Source: Ixodes scapularis (lineage: Eukaryota; Arthropoda; Arachnida; Ixodida; Ixodidae). Taken from it: DNA of 64,000 nt. Made by a program: the position numbers and the translations under genes. The notes beneath the pieces are model-generated. The model was not told the origin of the DNA. It searched no databases and worked only from the letters and a program-made list of their open reading frames with translations. Location: positions 41,533,543 to 41,597,542 of the forward strand of contig NW_024609837.1 in assembly GCF_016920785.2 (NCBI RefSeq). The letters run 5' to 3'. Position 1 is the stretch's first letter. Each line of letters opens with the position of its first letter. Positions 52,851 through 64,000 of this stretch are shown here, piece by piece.

Positions 52851-55107
52851 CTTACGGAACGCATAAGCACCATATCGCACAGGAAGCTAGTTTAGACACC
52901 AGACATAAGTCAGTTATGGCAACTCACATACGGTCCACGGGAAAAGTGTGTGCACAGCGGGAGTCTCGTGACTCAATGCCTGTGGTTTTGAGCAGAACCA
53001 CTGATGAACATATCAGGATATTATTGTGAAACTCCACCGATAAAACGACGAAGGGAAGATATGATTCAGATTATGCTAGTTTGAAACAGTTTTTTTATGT
53101 TAACTTCAACGCTCAATTAACTATAAATTCTTATGTTCACTAATTGTTCTTTCGAGTAAAATGCAGAAAAGCGTCGATGTCTTGCTCGCGCTAAGAGTGT
53201 CGCGCACTGAACATACATTCGGCTGGACGTCTCACGAGAAACCTTACAGGAGACTGCATCTCTGTAATTTTTTCTTTTTTTGTTGTTGTTATTGTTCAAT
53301 GCACTCGGACTCGTTCAATTTACTTATATATACCTTGCCTTAGTTTTCACTTGGTTCACCACCTCATTTCATTTACGATCGCAACCTATCTTTTACGTGC
53401 CCAAAATACACCGCCCTGCACTTTTATGCATCGGCTTTAGTTGGTGGAGATACACTAAACCAGCCCAGCTCGCTTCTGTTCTTTTTTCTTTCTGCTTTGT
53501 TGTTTATTGGGAAAGTCAGAGTACGGCTTGAAGTCGGCCATAATGACATCAGCGGACGTGCCCAAGTTAACTTCACGGATTTAAAGAAAAACACGAACGA
53601 TGCAAACGTTTTTTGTACCAAAGCACGTCCCCGACTGGGCTGGTAGAGTTATGTTGCCTGCGGAGGCTTCTGTCCCAGAAGTGAGAGTCAATACGACGGC
53701 GAGTTGGTGACAATTCATTGTTTGAGACGGTGTTGTTCTGTCCGTTTAGCTCCTTGTCTCTGAATTTTTCTACTATTACTTCTATCGCGCTTGTAAGCTT
53801 TATCAAGCTAAAAAATAAAATGGTTGGCATTAGGACATTAAATTACCTACATAAAAACGTATTAGGAATAAATTTAAAATTGTCCTCATTATTAATGCCT
53901 GCCCAATTTCTGGTTTCCCTTTGCTTTGACGCCGTTCTGCCTGCTTGACATAATCACCGACAGGGGAGCCACCTCGCCATGCAATGAAGACGGTGCTTAC
54001 CTGCAGCGCACTGCTTCAGCTGCAACTATCGGAACGCATATTTAACAGCGGAAGAGCAGCAACATATGCAATTTTAAAAACATAATTTATGTAGGGTACT
54101 GTAGGTGTGACCCAACACGAATTACAGACCCGAGAGACGAGCTGGTAAACTTTCACGATGTCGAAACAGTGAACATTCAAAGTTTTTTATTGCTGAATCC
54201 AAGGGATCAAAAGGGGAAGAGGAATTGCAACGGCCAAAGTCCAATGGCGTTACAACCTCTACAAAGTCTCCTGAGCAGTGTGGTAGGTGTTAGCAGTGCC
54301 AGGGTTCACGTTTCGTACATAACGTACTGTTCCTATCGTCAGGCGTATGGCAATACCTCGAGGTGCTCAATAGTGATTTGGGCATACCAGCCAGTCATGC
54401 AGCACTGAAAGAGGGCGTGGAAGGCTACATGGGCTGACCCAGCTTTGACGACAGGAAGACGCGAACCCAGTTGCGCTTTGAGTAAAGCCTCAGCAGGATT
54501 TCGAGGCTGTCTAGAGAGACCTCCATTAATGTCCGCATCGAAAATGTACCTACTGGATTGTCTTAAGTTGCAAAAGGTAGAATATGGGACGCAGTCTTTT
54601 CTCAAAATGAGCTTCGTCACTTTTTATGGTCCGGGGTGTTGCCTTGGGCCTCGGGATATGACAGCTCTGGCACCTTCCTTTGAGTATCTGCCTGAAACGT
54701 GGCAAAACGCGTCGTAAAAAGCAAAACCAACTAATGGCCGAAGTGCGACCTACAACTACCCCGCCAAATGGCCAAAATAGCACAAAGAATGCAAGAACAC
54801 ACCAAAGAAGCTTAGTCACTTTGTTCACGTCTTTCACGTTTTCTGTCTTGTATTAAAGCCCCTCGATGCGTTTGCGTTAGTCCTTCAAGTATACTCCGTC
54901 TCACTAAAACAGTGCAGTACAGCCAAAGCGACAGGGAGAGAGCGTATGCAAACCTGTTCAAGAGGAGGGAGAGGAGGAACGTGAGAGAAGGGCTGTGATT
55001 TACCCCGTTCTTTTTTTCCCTCCTCTGTAACTGGTCGGGATACACTATCTCCCCTGTATGTTTATACAGCCTAGAGCTTAGTCTACCTAAGCGGGCGACT
55101 TGTCTCC
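52851..55107. other. unassigned DNA
   Basis: Frames at 53161-53343, 54169-54408, 54339-54837 and 54445-54717 lie on both strands and have no domain I recognise. No RNA gene seen. Confidence 0.4.
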
Positions 55108-55328
55108 CAGCTTTAGATAAGAAATTTAGCCAGTGCGGTGCAACCGCTAGCCTGGGGTCTTTAACGTACACCACGCAATAGCGATACACGACCGCACGCC
55201 GGTACGAGGCTCATCCAGATCGAAACGGGCAGGGGTGGGGTTTGCACCCAGGATCATAGATTAGCGGGTTTTCGCTCCACGTGCTCCGAGCTGGTGTGCG
55301 CTAGCCTCCTCGGCCATCGATCCCCCCT
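55108..55328 (-). mobile_element. SINE family B, copy 4 (inverted relative to copy 5)
   Basis: The complement runs GGGGGGATCGATGGCCGAGG, then a GTGGAGCGAAAACC word, a decayed B box, CCGGCGTGCGGTCGTGTATC, and a tail with GCTAAATTTCTTATC. It lies head to head with copy 5, 160 bp away. Confidence 0.8.
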
Positions 55329-55487
55329 GCAAAGTTTAGTGAGAACGCGCCAGTGCACGAGGCCCGTGTCTCGAGCGGCCCTTGAAAGCAAATGGCGGCT
55401 CAGCACTGAAATTAGCGGCCCTTGAAAGCAAATGACAGCGGTGCACCCGCTAGGGGTAAGTGCCTTGTGCGTTTTCACAACAATGAG

Positions 55488-55770
55488 GGGGATCGGTGGC
55501 CGAGTGGTCTAGCACACACCAGCTCGGAGCACGTGGAGCGAAAGCTCGCGCTGCAGAACCCAGGGATCCTGGGTTCAATCTCCAGTCCTGTCCGTTTCCC
55601 TCTGGATGAGCATCGTACCGGCGTGAGGTTATGTATCACTACTGCGTGGTGCAGGTTAACGACCCCGGCTAGAGGTTGTACTGCACTTCCTAAATTGTTC
55701 ACCTCCCGCTGAAAACAAGTCGCTCGTTGAAGGCAGACTAACTTCAAGGCTGTTTAAACATACCCACAAC
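55488..55770 (+). mobile_element. SINE family B, copy 5 (best-preserved)
   Basis: The head is tRNA-like: an A box TGGCCGAGTGG (55497-55507) and a B box GGGTTCAATCTCC (55571-55583) as in tRNA-Leu/Ser type genes. Between them is GTGGAGCGAAAGCTCGCGCT. A conserved body follows (TGTATCACTACTGCGTGGTG, then TTGTACTGCACTTCC), ending ACTTCAAGGCTGTTTAAAC near 55762. No clear target duplication or A tail was found. Confidence 0.8.
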
Positions 55771-57298
55771 CTATTTTTTTCCGCAACAATGGTTTTCAGT
55801 ACTTGTCGAAAACGCCTTTATCAAGGGGCTTATTCATGTATGGGAAAGCGGCGCACTCTTGTGGTGTTAGCTGGCAACTGGCGATTGGGCAGGCGTTATC
55901 GCTAAGACAGGAAGCTATGTTCTTGTAAACCCGGGGAGCAGGGAATGTACCGTGCATGATTCTGCTTTAGTTCTGATTTGTTATGCTTGTTTACAGAATG
56001 TTTTGGCTTGTTTCGGATGTGACGCATGAGAGACAAACTCGTGTATTTTCGGGGAAATATAAATGATCAATGCAAGTTTAAGTTTCTTTAATACCCATGA
56101 CGTCGTCAGATCACGTGGGGAGCTGATAGCGAGTCCGTTGCGCACGCACTGGCACCGTGCGAGTTCTTCCCCGAATGCATCGCACTCGCGTGCCGAGTGC
56201 AAACAGGCTGTTGCCATCTGTTTTGTAGCAAGAACACCGACCTCAACCCGAAAATAGCGCCCTGCTATTAGGCATTGCAGGCGGGAACGCGAGACCGTAC
56301 AATCACTGCAATGTTTCTATTTGAGGTGACTTAAAGAACTCGATTGTGGTGGAGATAGTCAGAGACTGCGTATGTTTCCGTCACAAGCTGACAACAAAAC
56401 AACTCTGAGAAATAACAAGAGGTGAGTAATTTTTCAGTTTTTGTAAAATGTTTACACTGGAGAAAACACCGTGGATACTATTTGCGCAGAAGCCCCACCA
56501 GTTTTCATTGAAAGGATATGGTTCCAAACTAGTCCGTTAGTATTTCCAATAATGCGTTTTCCGGCTCCTTCGATGTCGATCCTTGGTCGCATATAGCTGT
56601 GTCAGATTTTATTTCTAATTAAAGCGGCAAAATCAAGACCCTTCCCGAACAGAAAAAAAAAAACTAAAAAGAAGTGTGCAAAGTAATTGTTGTAGTTGAA
56701 TGATAAACCTGGTGATTTCACCCAAGCTTTTTTTAAAATCATTATGTTCAGCTTTCTCGGACGCTAGTTAAACGTATCACAGGTTCCGCCGGGCAATCTG
56801 TCTAACAAATGTATACTCGAGAGTCCCCAATCGACCATATTGTGAAGATAAATATTCACCCGTACACCAGTGAGAAATCTCGCGGTTGCTGATGCGTTTG
56901 TCCTGAGCCCTTTTACTCAGAAGGTAGATTTCAGCGACTGTACGGCAAGAAAACAACACAGAACTTGTGAAAGTGGGGGTTGTTGATTGGTTCATTCTTG
57001 AAATAGCAGAACGAAAGAATTCGAGCTTACGTTAGATCCCGTTTCTCGCGGGAAGCAATTTCTAACAGAAAATTCACTTTTTTTTTTCGCTTCGTGTGAA
57101 TGACGGTTTGTAGCAGATCAGCAAACAACGAACCCCCGTCGTCTGCTCTCGCACCTCGTCTGCCTCGCCCGAGCAATGCATGACGGGATATCATTCTGGC
57201 GCACACTCTATTATCTCGGGACAGCGAGTGCGTGCACGCGTGCAGGGCCGGCGCCGAAATGAACTTAGAAAGAGGAGACACTCGTGAAGTGCCGGCTG
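55771..57298. other. unassigned DNA
   Basis: No supported gene. A run of A lies at 56651-56662. Minus frames at 56777-56995 and 57027-57281 have no recognised domain. Confidence 0.4.
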
Positions 57299-57307
57299 GA
57301 ACGGACT

Positions 57308-57858
57308 AGGGTGCCTACATGTTTTGGCTCCGTTTTAGGGTGGCACCAACTTCTTAGTTTCTTATTACCCTTTCCCAGGTCCTCTCCCATCGCCATCTTT
57401 TCCGACCTCTTATTTCGCTAAACATAAACAACGTTGAGTTTCTGTAGTCTCGACACACCGGCAACACTGTGAGGCCACTTCCGTTTCCGTTCATAAGAGG
57501 AGTCGGAGGCTCAGCGGGGTGGCGATGGTCGTGGCTGTCGCTCTCTTTATTCGGGTGTTTCATACTTTGAAGTTTCGAGCAGGAAGTGTGCGTTGCTTTT
57601 ATCGAAACGCGAGTTCCCGCGACAAAATGGAACGCAACAGACCGGCATTGAACGCCGAAACCTCGCCGTCAGAACGAGAGCGGTGAGGATTAGCGGCGTA
57701 GTTCGAGCGCACGACCGGCGAGTGTGACAAAATGGTCGACGAAAATAGCGGAGGTTGCCATGGTAACGAGGTAGGCAACACTGGTTTGTTGGCAACAAGC
57801 ATCACAAACGTTGTCGCCACCCTAAACAGCGGAGCTGCGGAAACATGTAGGCACCCTA
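57308..57858. mobile_element. TIR element with 9-bp TSD, carrying a THAP-like start
   Basis: The left end AGGGTGCCTACATGTTT and the complement of the right end (AGGGTGCCTACATGTTT after a one-base offset) are long TIRs, about 45 bp with gaps. The flanks 57299-57307 and 57859-57867 are both GAACGGACT. A 9-bp duplication suggests MULE-type, while the THAP-like ORF inside would suit P-type elements, whose duplication is 8 bp. The superfamily is therefore open. Length 551 bp. Confidence 0.75.
57547..57648 (-). CDS. short ORF with THAP-like cysteine start
   Basis: ATG at 57648 opens MPVCCVPFCRGNSRFDKSNA, then ends in a stop after 33 codons. Met-Pro-x-C with C-x4-C and an N-R basic pair resembles a THAP domain start, but no His or later cysteine can be seen. 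If real, it is the first exon of a truncated transposase or a captured host exon. It is completely inside the TIR element. Confidence 0.35.
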   Translation of the reverse strand: MPVCCVPFCRGNSRFDKSNAHFLLETSKYETPE

Positions 57859-57869
57859 GAACGGACTGG

Positions 57870-59720
57870 CTCCACGCTGCGAGGGGGCAGATGTGGTCGC
57901 ACCCGTGCTGTGAAACGAATTCGCCATAAGCTTCCTTATTCGGAAGCCAGGTGCGCGCAACAATCGCCTACTAACGCAGGCTCTCTCGAGTCCAACTTGG
58001 TCCCGCCTTTTGCATTCCCGTATTCTTCTCGTGACCTGGAGCGAGAAGTCGGGTTGCGGATCGGACAGTCCAAGCTTCGGTTCCTGTTCAGCAGATTGTT
58101 AAATCTCGCCAACTTGATTAAGCACTATTAATGACTAAGTGCGCGTTCATATGCTTCATTTCAATTCAATTCTGTTGATTTCATTTTATGGAGGACGATT
58201 CCATCTGATGCATGACGAAAACCTACTAAACGAAGTGTGACACGTTCCTGCCCCCCTTAGAGACTTTGACAACATCGTCAGCACGTACACAATTAAAAAA
58301 TACACGATGACAAGAAAATAACAAATAAAACGGAACATGTATATATACATTTATATCATATAACGAACGTAATTTACAACCACCGAGGGTTTTCAAAATA
58401 TTTCTTTAGAGCACTTTTGTCTTTTTTTTTTTTTAATTCAGACATAATTTGTGTGCGACTATCTTGTTTAATAGGCTTGTTAAAAGTGGATGCCAGAAAG
58501 CGCTGAAGCATTTGCGATCTGGAATTAGTTCTCGAATGCGGCACTCTCCATTTTGAATTGCTTTCTGCGAGTTATGAATGCTTCATGCTGCCTTGGCTCG
58601 CATAAAATGGCTTTTTGAATAGCGCTCGGACGTACCGCCTTTCCCGTGAAATCTAGCCAATGAAATCAATCTGCGTTAAAATGACTTAAATACTTTAGAA
58701 ATTCGGTCACAAGCGACTTGCCTAAAGTAGAATGGCGTTGCGCCAAACAGCCGTATTGTCGCTGGAAAGTTCCAGTTGTCTACTACACGACGCGAATCAT
58801 CTATCTTCATGCTACTTTCAAGAAATAGGCACATCTCCAAACAAACAAACAAAAAAAGAAAAAAAAAAAAACACGAAGACAGGCATAATTTGAGACTATT
58901 CGATATCTAACACCTCCGGAATTCTAGGTTTTCCGTGGACCGAGAACATATCAGGAGTTCGTAACGTGCGGCACAAAATATTACTTGTATTGTTTTCTGT
59001 AGCTTATGTTTTCTTTCCTCCTTTTTTTCACAAAATATTGCGTTGTTGCTTGCCTTGTAGCAAGGGCTGATGAAACTGCACAAAATAACTTTTTTTTCTC
59101 GGTATCCCCCATTGTTTATGATGAAGAAAATAAACAAATGTTACAATGTCACAATACCCTTCATCTTCAGAGCGTTTGGCAATAATGGCGGATTTATGAC
59201 CATGGTGTGGTGATATCAATATTCCTGTCACCGGCTGTCTAACGCGCTAACGTCATTGCACGTGCGACAGATAAAACTTTTGAACTGAAGCTTTATTTTT
59301 TTTTTCCCTCCCGTTTCTCGGTTTCAGGCGGTATATTGCCTCCCGACGGCTTTTAAGTCTAGCATTCTATGGGGATCGAAACGCCTTAGACGCATCGGAA
59401 TGCTTTAAAACCCTATTTCGTTTTCCCCACTATTCACGGCTTCAACGACTGCAGCTTAAACTCCGAAAAGTTTCTGGATAAAGTTTATTCAGGCGGCAGT
59501 GCTATACTCACATATAACGCCCACTATAGTATTGCCCCAACGAAAAATGATGCCGTAATCGCTACTGTCGCTTCGCGGATTCTCGACGAAATGCGTTAGC
59601 GTTGAGCGCAGGGGTTCGTTGTCTTCGTAGAGCCAGTTTGTCCTCGCCGGCGTCGGCGGTGGGCGATAGCCGGCACAGCGACGGACCCTGCTTCCAAACC
59701 CGCCAAAGCAATTAAACCCG
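57870..59720. other. unassigned AT-rich DNA
   Basis: A long A/AAC run lies at 58843-58872. The 86-codon minus frame at 59489-59749 runs into the next element and is not supported. No gene or RNA recognised. Confidence 0.4.
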
Positions 59721-59721
59721 C

Positions 59722-59919
59722 CAGGCACGTAGCCAGGATTTTGTTTCAAAGGGGGGGGGGGGGGGGGGGGGGGGGGGTCCGCCTATGACAAAACAACTGT
59801 ATGAGGGAGAGGGAGGAGAGGAGGTCCCAGCAAAATGGAAGATTTCGGGAGGGGGGGGGGGGGGGGGAGAGGGGCCCGGGTCCTATGTCTTCCCACCCCC
59901 CCGCCTGGCTACGTGCCTG
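59722..59919. mobile_element. hAT-type MITE, CAGGCACGTAGCCAGG ends, 7/8 TSD
   Basis: The left end CAGGCACGTAGCCAGGA and the complement of the right end (CAGGCACGTAGCCAGGC) are almost identical TIRs. Flanks AAACCCGC (59714-59721) and ATACCCGC (59920-59927) agree at seven of eight bases. The core is dominated by G runs of about 27 and 17 bases. Length 198 bp. No coding. Confidence 0.85.
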
Positions 59920-60358
59920 ATACCCGCTCATATTTGTACACCCTTTTCCGAAGATTGGGGACTTTGAACTGACACGAGGCTTATATAGATACCAATCTGT
60001 GCGCAATTCATTTCCGCCATTCCTGCGAATTGTGACACGCCTCTGCTGAAAATATCTGTCTCGATAAAAGAAAAAAAAATTGCGTAAATGAAGATGAACG
60101 GGCGCGCGAATGCGCGCGACTTGGAAACGTGTGATTAACTATTTTTCTCAAATAGTACCTGCCGGTTCCAATACACTCGGGGCACGATGGCAGGTCCCGC
60201 GCATCTCATTATAACTCCGCAGCCAATGAGATGGCAGTATTTGCCAATAGCAAAGCCTGAGAACCAACCACGAAGCATGATGCATGATACATGAGCCACG
60301 CCCTATTGTCACGGTCACATTGTCACCGTATTGATAATACGGAATACAACCCGCAGAC
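59920..60358. other. unassigned DNA
   Basis: No supported feature. Confidence 0.4.
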
Positions 60359-60525
60359 AGTAGAGTGTTTTAGGGAACCGTTTTTGCACATCCGATATCC
60401 TGTAGATAAGCCCTCCGGGCACGCAATGCGCATGTGCGAGTATTCTGCGGTGGCGCATGCGCAGTTCGTACCGGAGGGCCCATCGTATACCGTATCAAAT
60501 GTGCAAAAACGGTTCCCTAACACTC
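60359..60525. repeat. foldback, arms about 60 bp, with NRF1-like words
   Basis: TAGAGTGTTTTAGGGAACCG at the left pairs with CGGTTCCCTAACACTCTGTA at the right. The centre holds AATGCGCATGTGCGAG and GGCGCATGCGCAG, close to the NRF1 consensus. An ATG about 60 bp beyond (60588) opens MSADVFEEYVCVKQTKL, not a convincing gene. Confidence 0.7.
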
Positions 60526-61487
60526 TGTACTCTCTAAAGCGCGATTTTTTCCTTTGTTACGGTCCCGTAACATTGATCGTAGAAAAAATGTCCGCCGACG
60601 TGTTCGAAGAATACGTATGTGTGAAGCAAACTAAACTCACGGGATCCTGAGAAAGTAGCGCCAAGTTCCCCGTATGGTCGCCATTTTGGTCCCTGCAATG
60701 AGCAATTTCTCCTTGAACCCTCCGTTCTCGATAAGTCGATGTAATTCGCTGGTGACGGGTAGCTTAATGAAGACGTTTCTTGGATAGCGATATTACGCTA
60801 TCTACACACCGGGGAAACAAGCGTACATCTTCGTACACCACATGCTGTGTCGGTGCTTGGAGGCACTACAATAAATTTACTGTTTTGAAATACGCAAAAA
60901 AAAAAATATATATATATATATATATTTGTAAGAGATCCGTGAAGATGGGTATGATTGCTACGTTGATCGCTTATGCAGTGCCAAAGACGCCTATATTGGC
61001 GAGGAACGCTTCCAATACGACGATGCTCCTTAGTGATCTTGGCGCGTCTGGTTTAGAATGACCTTCTGGAAGCTTCGAAGATTTGAATGGACCGAGATGG
61101 CGATTTCCATTGCAACGAAGACAGATTAGTCAATCGCCTCGCGAGGTTTTGGTCGTCTTTAGGTTAGTATCCCTTTGCGTCCGGCTAGCAGGTAGGGAAG
61201 GCAATGGCGTTAGATTCCCAGGATTCAGTTACTTTAAAGTAAACCCGCTTCGAAGGTGCATAAGGCATGTCGATTATGTATCCATGTCTCCAGCGAACAC
61301 TGTGCTTGTTTGCTTTTTTGTATAGTATAACTTATGAGCGACTGTGGCCTAATGGGTTCGTAAAGGATCGCACATACTAGTCGGCGTTTGTTTGTTTGTT
61401 TTTCCGATCGCCATAGGTGTAATTTTAGAGTTTATATATTTCTTTGGCGGCCCCCCTCCGTTTCCCATTCAAGTCCCAGTTTCATCC
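60526..61487. other. unassigned DNA with (AT)n
   Basis: An AT run of about ten units lies at 60906-60926. Plus frames at 60780-61061 and 61083-61325 have no domain. Confidence 0.4.
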
Positions 61488-61491
61488 TTAA

Positions 61492-63264
61492 AGGGTAACT
61501 GCAAAGAAAAAAAAGTTTTTTTTTAAACAACCTAATTGGGACAAGGATGTCACAAAACAAATGTTCCGCGAAAAAAATAATTTTTTTTTATCAATATTTA
61601 CGCCACAGGATGTAATTTAGTAGAGTAAGAACCTCTCCACATTTGAAACTCCCGGTCTTTCGACCCCCGCGGAAGGGAGTACGCCCCGCCCCTCACTCTC
61701 CTTGCGTTGCGGAGTTGAACGACGCAGCGTCTCGACTTCCGGCAAGATCTGGCAACTACGCCAGGCCGCGGTATTGTTTTGGTTTGACGCGGTTTGCGAG
61801 CACATGTCGCGAAGACGTGACCGGAGAAGTGCCCCTGTGATGTTCCCGGAAGGCGGAAAGTATCGTTGGTAATCGTCGTGCGCGCTTTGAAAGCGAAGGA
61901 AGTCACAGAATCCACGAGTGCGCCACCACAAGCCGAGGTTCACGACAGCGCTTCGTTGGTCTCGGCGATCTCGTTCTGTTTGGTGCAACACGGCGATGCG
62001 ACAGAGCTGAAACGTTCGTGATGTGTGTAATGCGGTGCTAACACGGAGCGCAAATTGGTTGTTGTGGGGTTGACGTTTAACCAGTTAAGTCCCGTCGTCG
62101 TCAGCTGATCCAGTCAAACTGGTCCGGGAGGACGCTGGGAGCGTTTTTAAAAGTAAATCTGCCGACGCATACCGTGAGTAAAAAGCTGCGGGCGTTTTCA
62201 ACAAAATTACGTCGTTTTAATTGAACAATGGACTCCGAATTGTTGTCCTAAATCTGCCGTTTTTTATGCTTCGTGTTGGACTGCGTTTGCACAGCGACGT
62301 GTGCGGTGTGAATAAATTTGGGCACGATTTCGTACCTGCCTACAGATGCATGAACTGAAACCACTTTTACGTAGTGCTTTTTTATTTTCTGTCTAGTCGC
62401 GAACGTTAGGTGCACACGGGGCGAATCTCGACGGCCTCCAGAGCGATATGACGAGAACGTAACTAGACACGTTGGTCGCTACGCGAACGCCAGATTGGCT
62501 CCAGCCAAATAGCATTCCTTTCGGGGCGACATGGCTGCTGGAAGGCTCACTGTCGGGATCACGCATCTGACATCTCTGAAAAGTCAGCATTTGCACACGC
62601 AAACACGCAAAACAACAACAAAAAAGAAAAAAAAACACGCTAAGCAAGCAAAGAGGAAAACGAAAGAACCGCGCTATGAAAGCCAAAACCCCGCGTAGCT
62701 TCCTATCACTAACACCTGCGACAGCTGCTAAACACACACTACTTCACTTGAAGAAGTCTCACTCAAGCACCTGGGTCAGCACGAAACGACGAAACACTGA
62801 TCACTTCGGCGAAACGATTAGTCGAGGTAGGCGAGACAGGCGGGAGCAGAGACTTCGGCGGCCATGAAAGAATGGCGAAGCTTGTTTGTATGAATCCAAA
62901 CGGAAGTGCCCGTCTTGTAAACCTTTTGTAGAGAATAATAACTCTCATCACATGGGTTATTCTTTAAACGTAAAAATATGCCGCTCAAAAGGAAATTGCA
63001 ACATATAACAAAGGTTTAACAACCAAGATCTAAGCTGTCAATCAAACTCTTAGCCAATGAGAACCTTTTGGGATTGACGTCACATAATCACAACTTCGTG
63101 GCGCGCGATTTAAAACGGACGAAATAGTCGCAAACTAAAACGAGTCTCACGCAATAAATATTGCTGTAAAAAATGTTTTTTCCCGCGGAAAAATTGTTTT
63201 TTGAAATGCTTGTCCCAATTAGGCTATTTAAAAAAAAAAACTTTTTTTTCTTTGCAGTTACCCT
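61492..63264. mobile_element. TTAA-type DNA element T1, copy B, complete ends
   Basis: The left end AGGGTAACTGCAAAG and the complement of the right end, AGGGTAACTGCAAAG, match exactly; similarity continues for about 60 bp including AATTGGGACAAG. Flanks 61488-61491 and 63265-63268 are both TTAA. The body 61600-62400 matches 20085-21000 in inverse orientation. A section of about 570 bp at 62396-62960 has no partner in copy A and may be unique or inserted. No transposase recognised. Confidence 0.8.
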
Positions 63265-64000
63265 TTAATGTTTTCGCGCATGGCTTCGAAGACCTCTTTT
63301 ACCTCTGCTGCGATTTCCGACACTTCGAGAGACATTTCAGCTAATCTTTTGGTTTAGTCGATGAACGTCGCGTGGCAGTGGAAATAAAGTAAAAAAGAAA
63401 AGCAAATAACTGCGTTTGCATTGCAGTGCCGAGGTGTGTGTCTGTGCTTTGGCGTTTCTCAACGCCGAAGTGCAGACGGCACACTTTGGCGTTGAGCAAA
63501 CGCCATCTTCTCGAGACGAGGAGCTGGATTGCAGCGCTTACAGCTGGCATGGTCATTTCGCCTCAAGTCCTTGATCATGAGGGTCTACCCTCCGTGCTGG
63601 GCACTTGACGGATTACGGGCCAAACGTGTCAAACCTTCAATTAGTTTTTTTTTTTTTTTTCATTTTTAAAAATGCTAATAGCTCTTTTTTCGGATTTTGT
63701 TTTTGTATTTTACTGTCAGGTTTGTTTACTTGATACATTACAATTGAACGTATGCGACCTTTCGTTTTCTGGTGTTATCTTTTTGTGTTTATAATTTTGC
63801 TCTTCGGCAGAGCTTATTTTTCTTATTTCGATTACTTGAGTTATCTCTCATTGAAAGTGAAGGCCGCATGTTTTCAGCTTGCACTGTTCATATAGACATG
63901 AATCTTAAACGCCATGAGCGATTTCATCAAGCTTGCACGATAGCGAGCGCTTTGTTCGCGTGACCCATGCCAGACCGTACATAAACTAAACTTTTGTGAA
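63265..64000. other. unassigned DNA with short hairpin
   Basis: Hairpin 63450-63513: GGCGTTTCTCAACGCC and its partner GGCGTTGAGCAAACGCC. A run of T lies at 63645-63661. No gene recognised. Confidence 0.5.

Overview
The window looks like repeat-rich nuclear DNA of an arthropod, most probably a hard (ixodid) tick. This is inferred, not proven. The grounds are four Penelope-like element (PLE) segments with GIY-YIG endonuclease remnants, two tRNA-derived SINE families, many short TIR elements with 8-bp, TA or TTAA target duplications, long G/C homopolymers, GT-AG-type exon borders, and no operon or bacterial gene. One 100-N assembly gap lies at 51576-51675.

Host coding sequence is sparse. The best gene piece is an alpha/beta-hydrolase (SERHL/kraken-like) terminal exon on the minus strand at 28025-29009, in which Gly replaces the nucleophile serine. 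Three short candidate first exons are visible: a THAP zinc-finger start (17166-17263, +), a 19-codon exon with a perfect GTAAGT donor (31992-32049, +), and an acidic exon on the minus strand inside a TTAA element (43044-43268). A TATA/cap-site core promoter at 33343-33380 precedes an unrecognised 110-codon ORF.

Layout. 0-3 kb: two direct copies of a foldback repeat. 4.4-6.9 kb: decayed Ty3/Gypsy pol (-). 7-15.5 kb: several hAT-type MITEs, some with clear target duplications, and foldbacks. 15.5-17.3 kb: PLE fragment (-), a palindromic SINE cluster, then the THAP exon. 18.7-22.5 kb: tandem repeat, TTAA-element part, foldback MITE. 23.3-26.2 kb: nearly complete but dead PLE (+). 28-29 kb: hydrolase exon. 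29.3-33.8 kb: hAT element, PLE 3' fragment, 58-bp minisatellite, first exon, small TA element next to a promoter. 35-37 kb: foldbacks. 37.6-39.6 kb: three-level nest (hAT-like remnant, TA-flanked TIR element, PLE foldback with an AT microsatellite). 40.8-43.9 kb: TTAA element inside a hAT-like remnant. 44.15-46.07 kb: MULE with a 10-bp target duplication, subterminal tandem repeats and a transposase remnant, itself holding another TIR element. 47.8-55.8 kb: SINE copies, hAT transposase fragment, gap, foldback. 57.3-57.9 kb: TIR element with a 9-bp duplication carrying a THAP-like start codon region. 59.7-63.3 kb: hAT MITE, palindrome, second TTAA element.

The genes do not form a pathway. The content is mainly a record of repeated transposon insertion and nesting. 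I found no convincing new multi-gene system. The points most worth following are the MULE and 9-bp-duplication elements, the SINE palindrome broken at the anticodon loop, the PLE with an inverted terminal arm, the hydrolase lacking its nucleophile, and a sequence copy that abuts the assembly gap.
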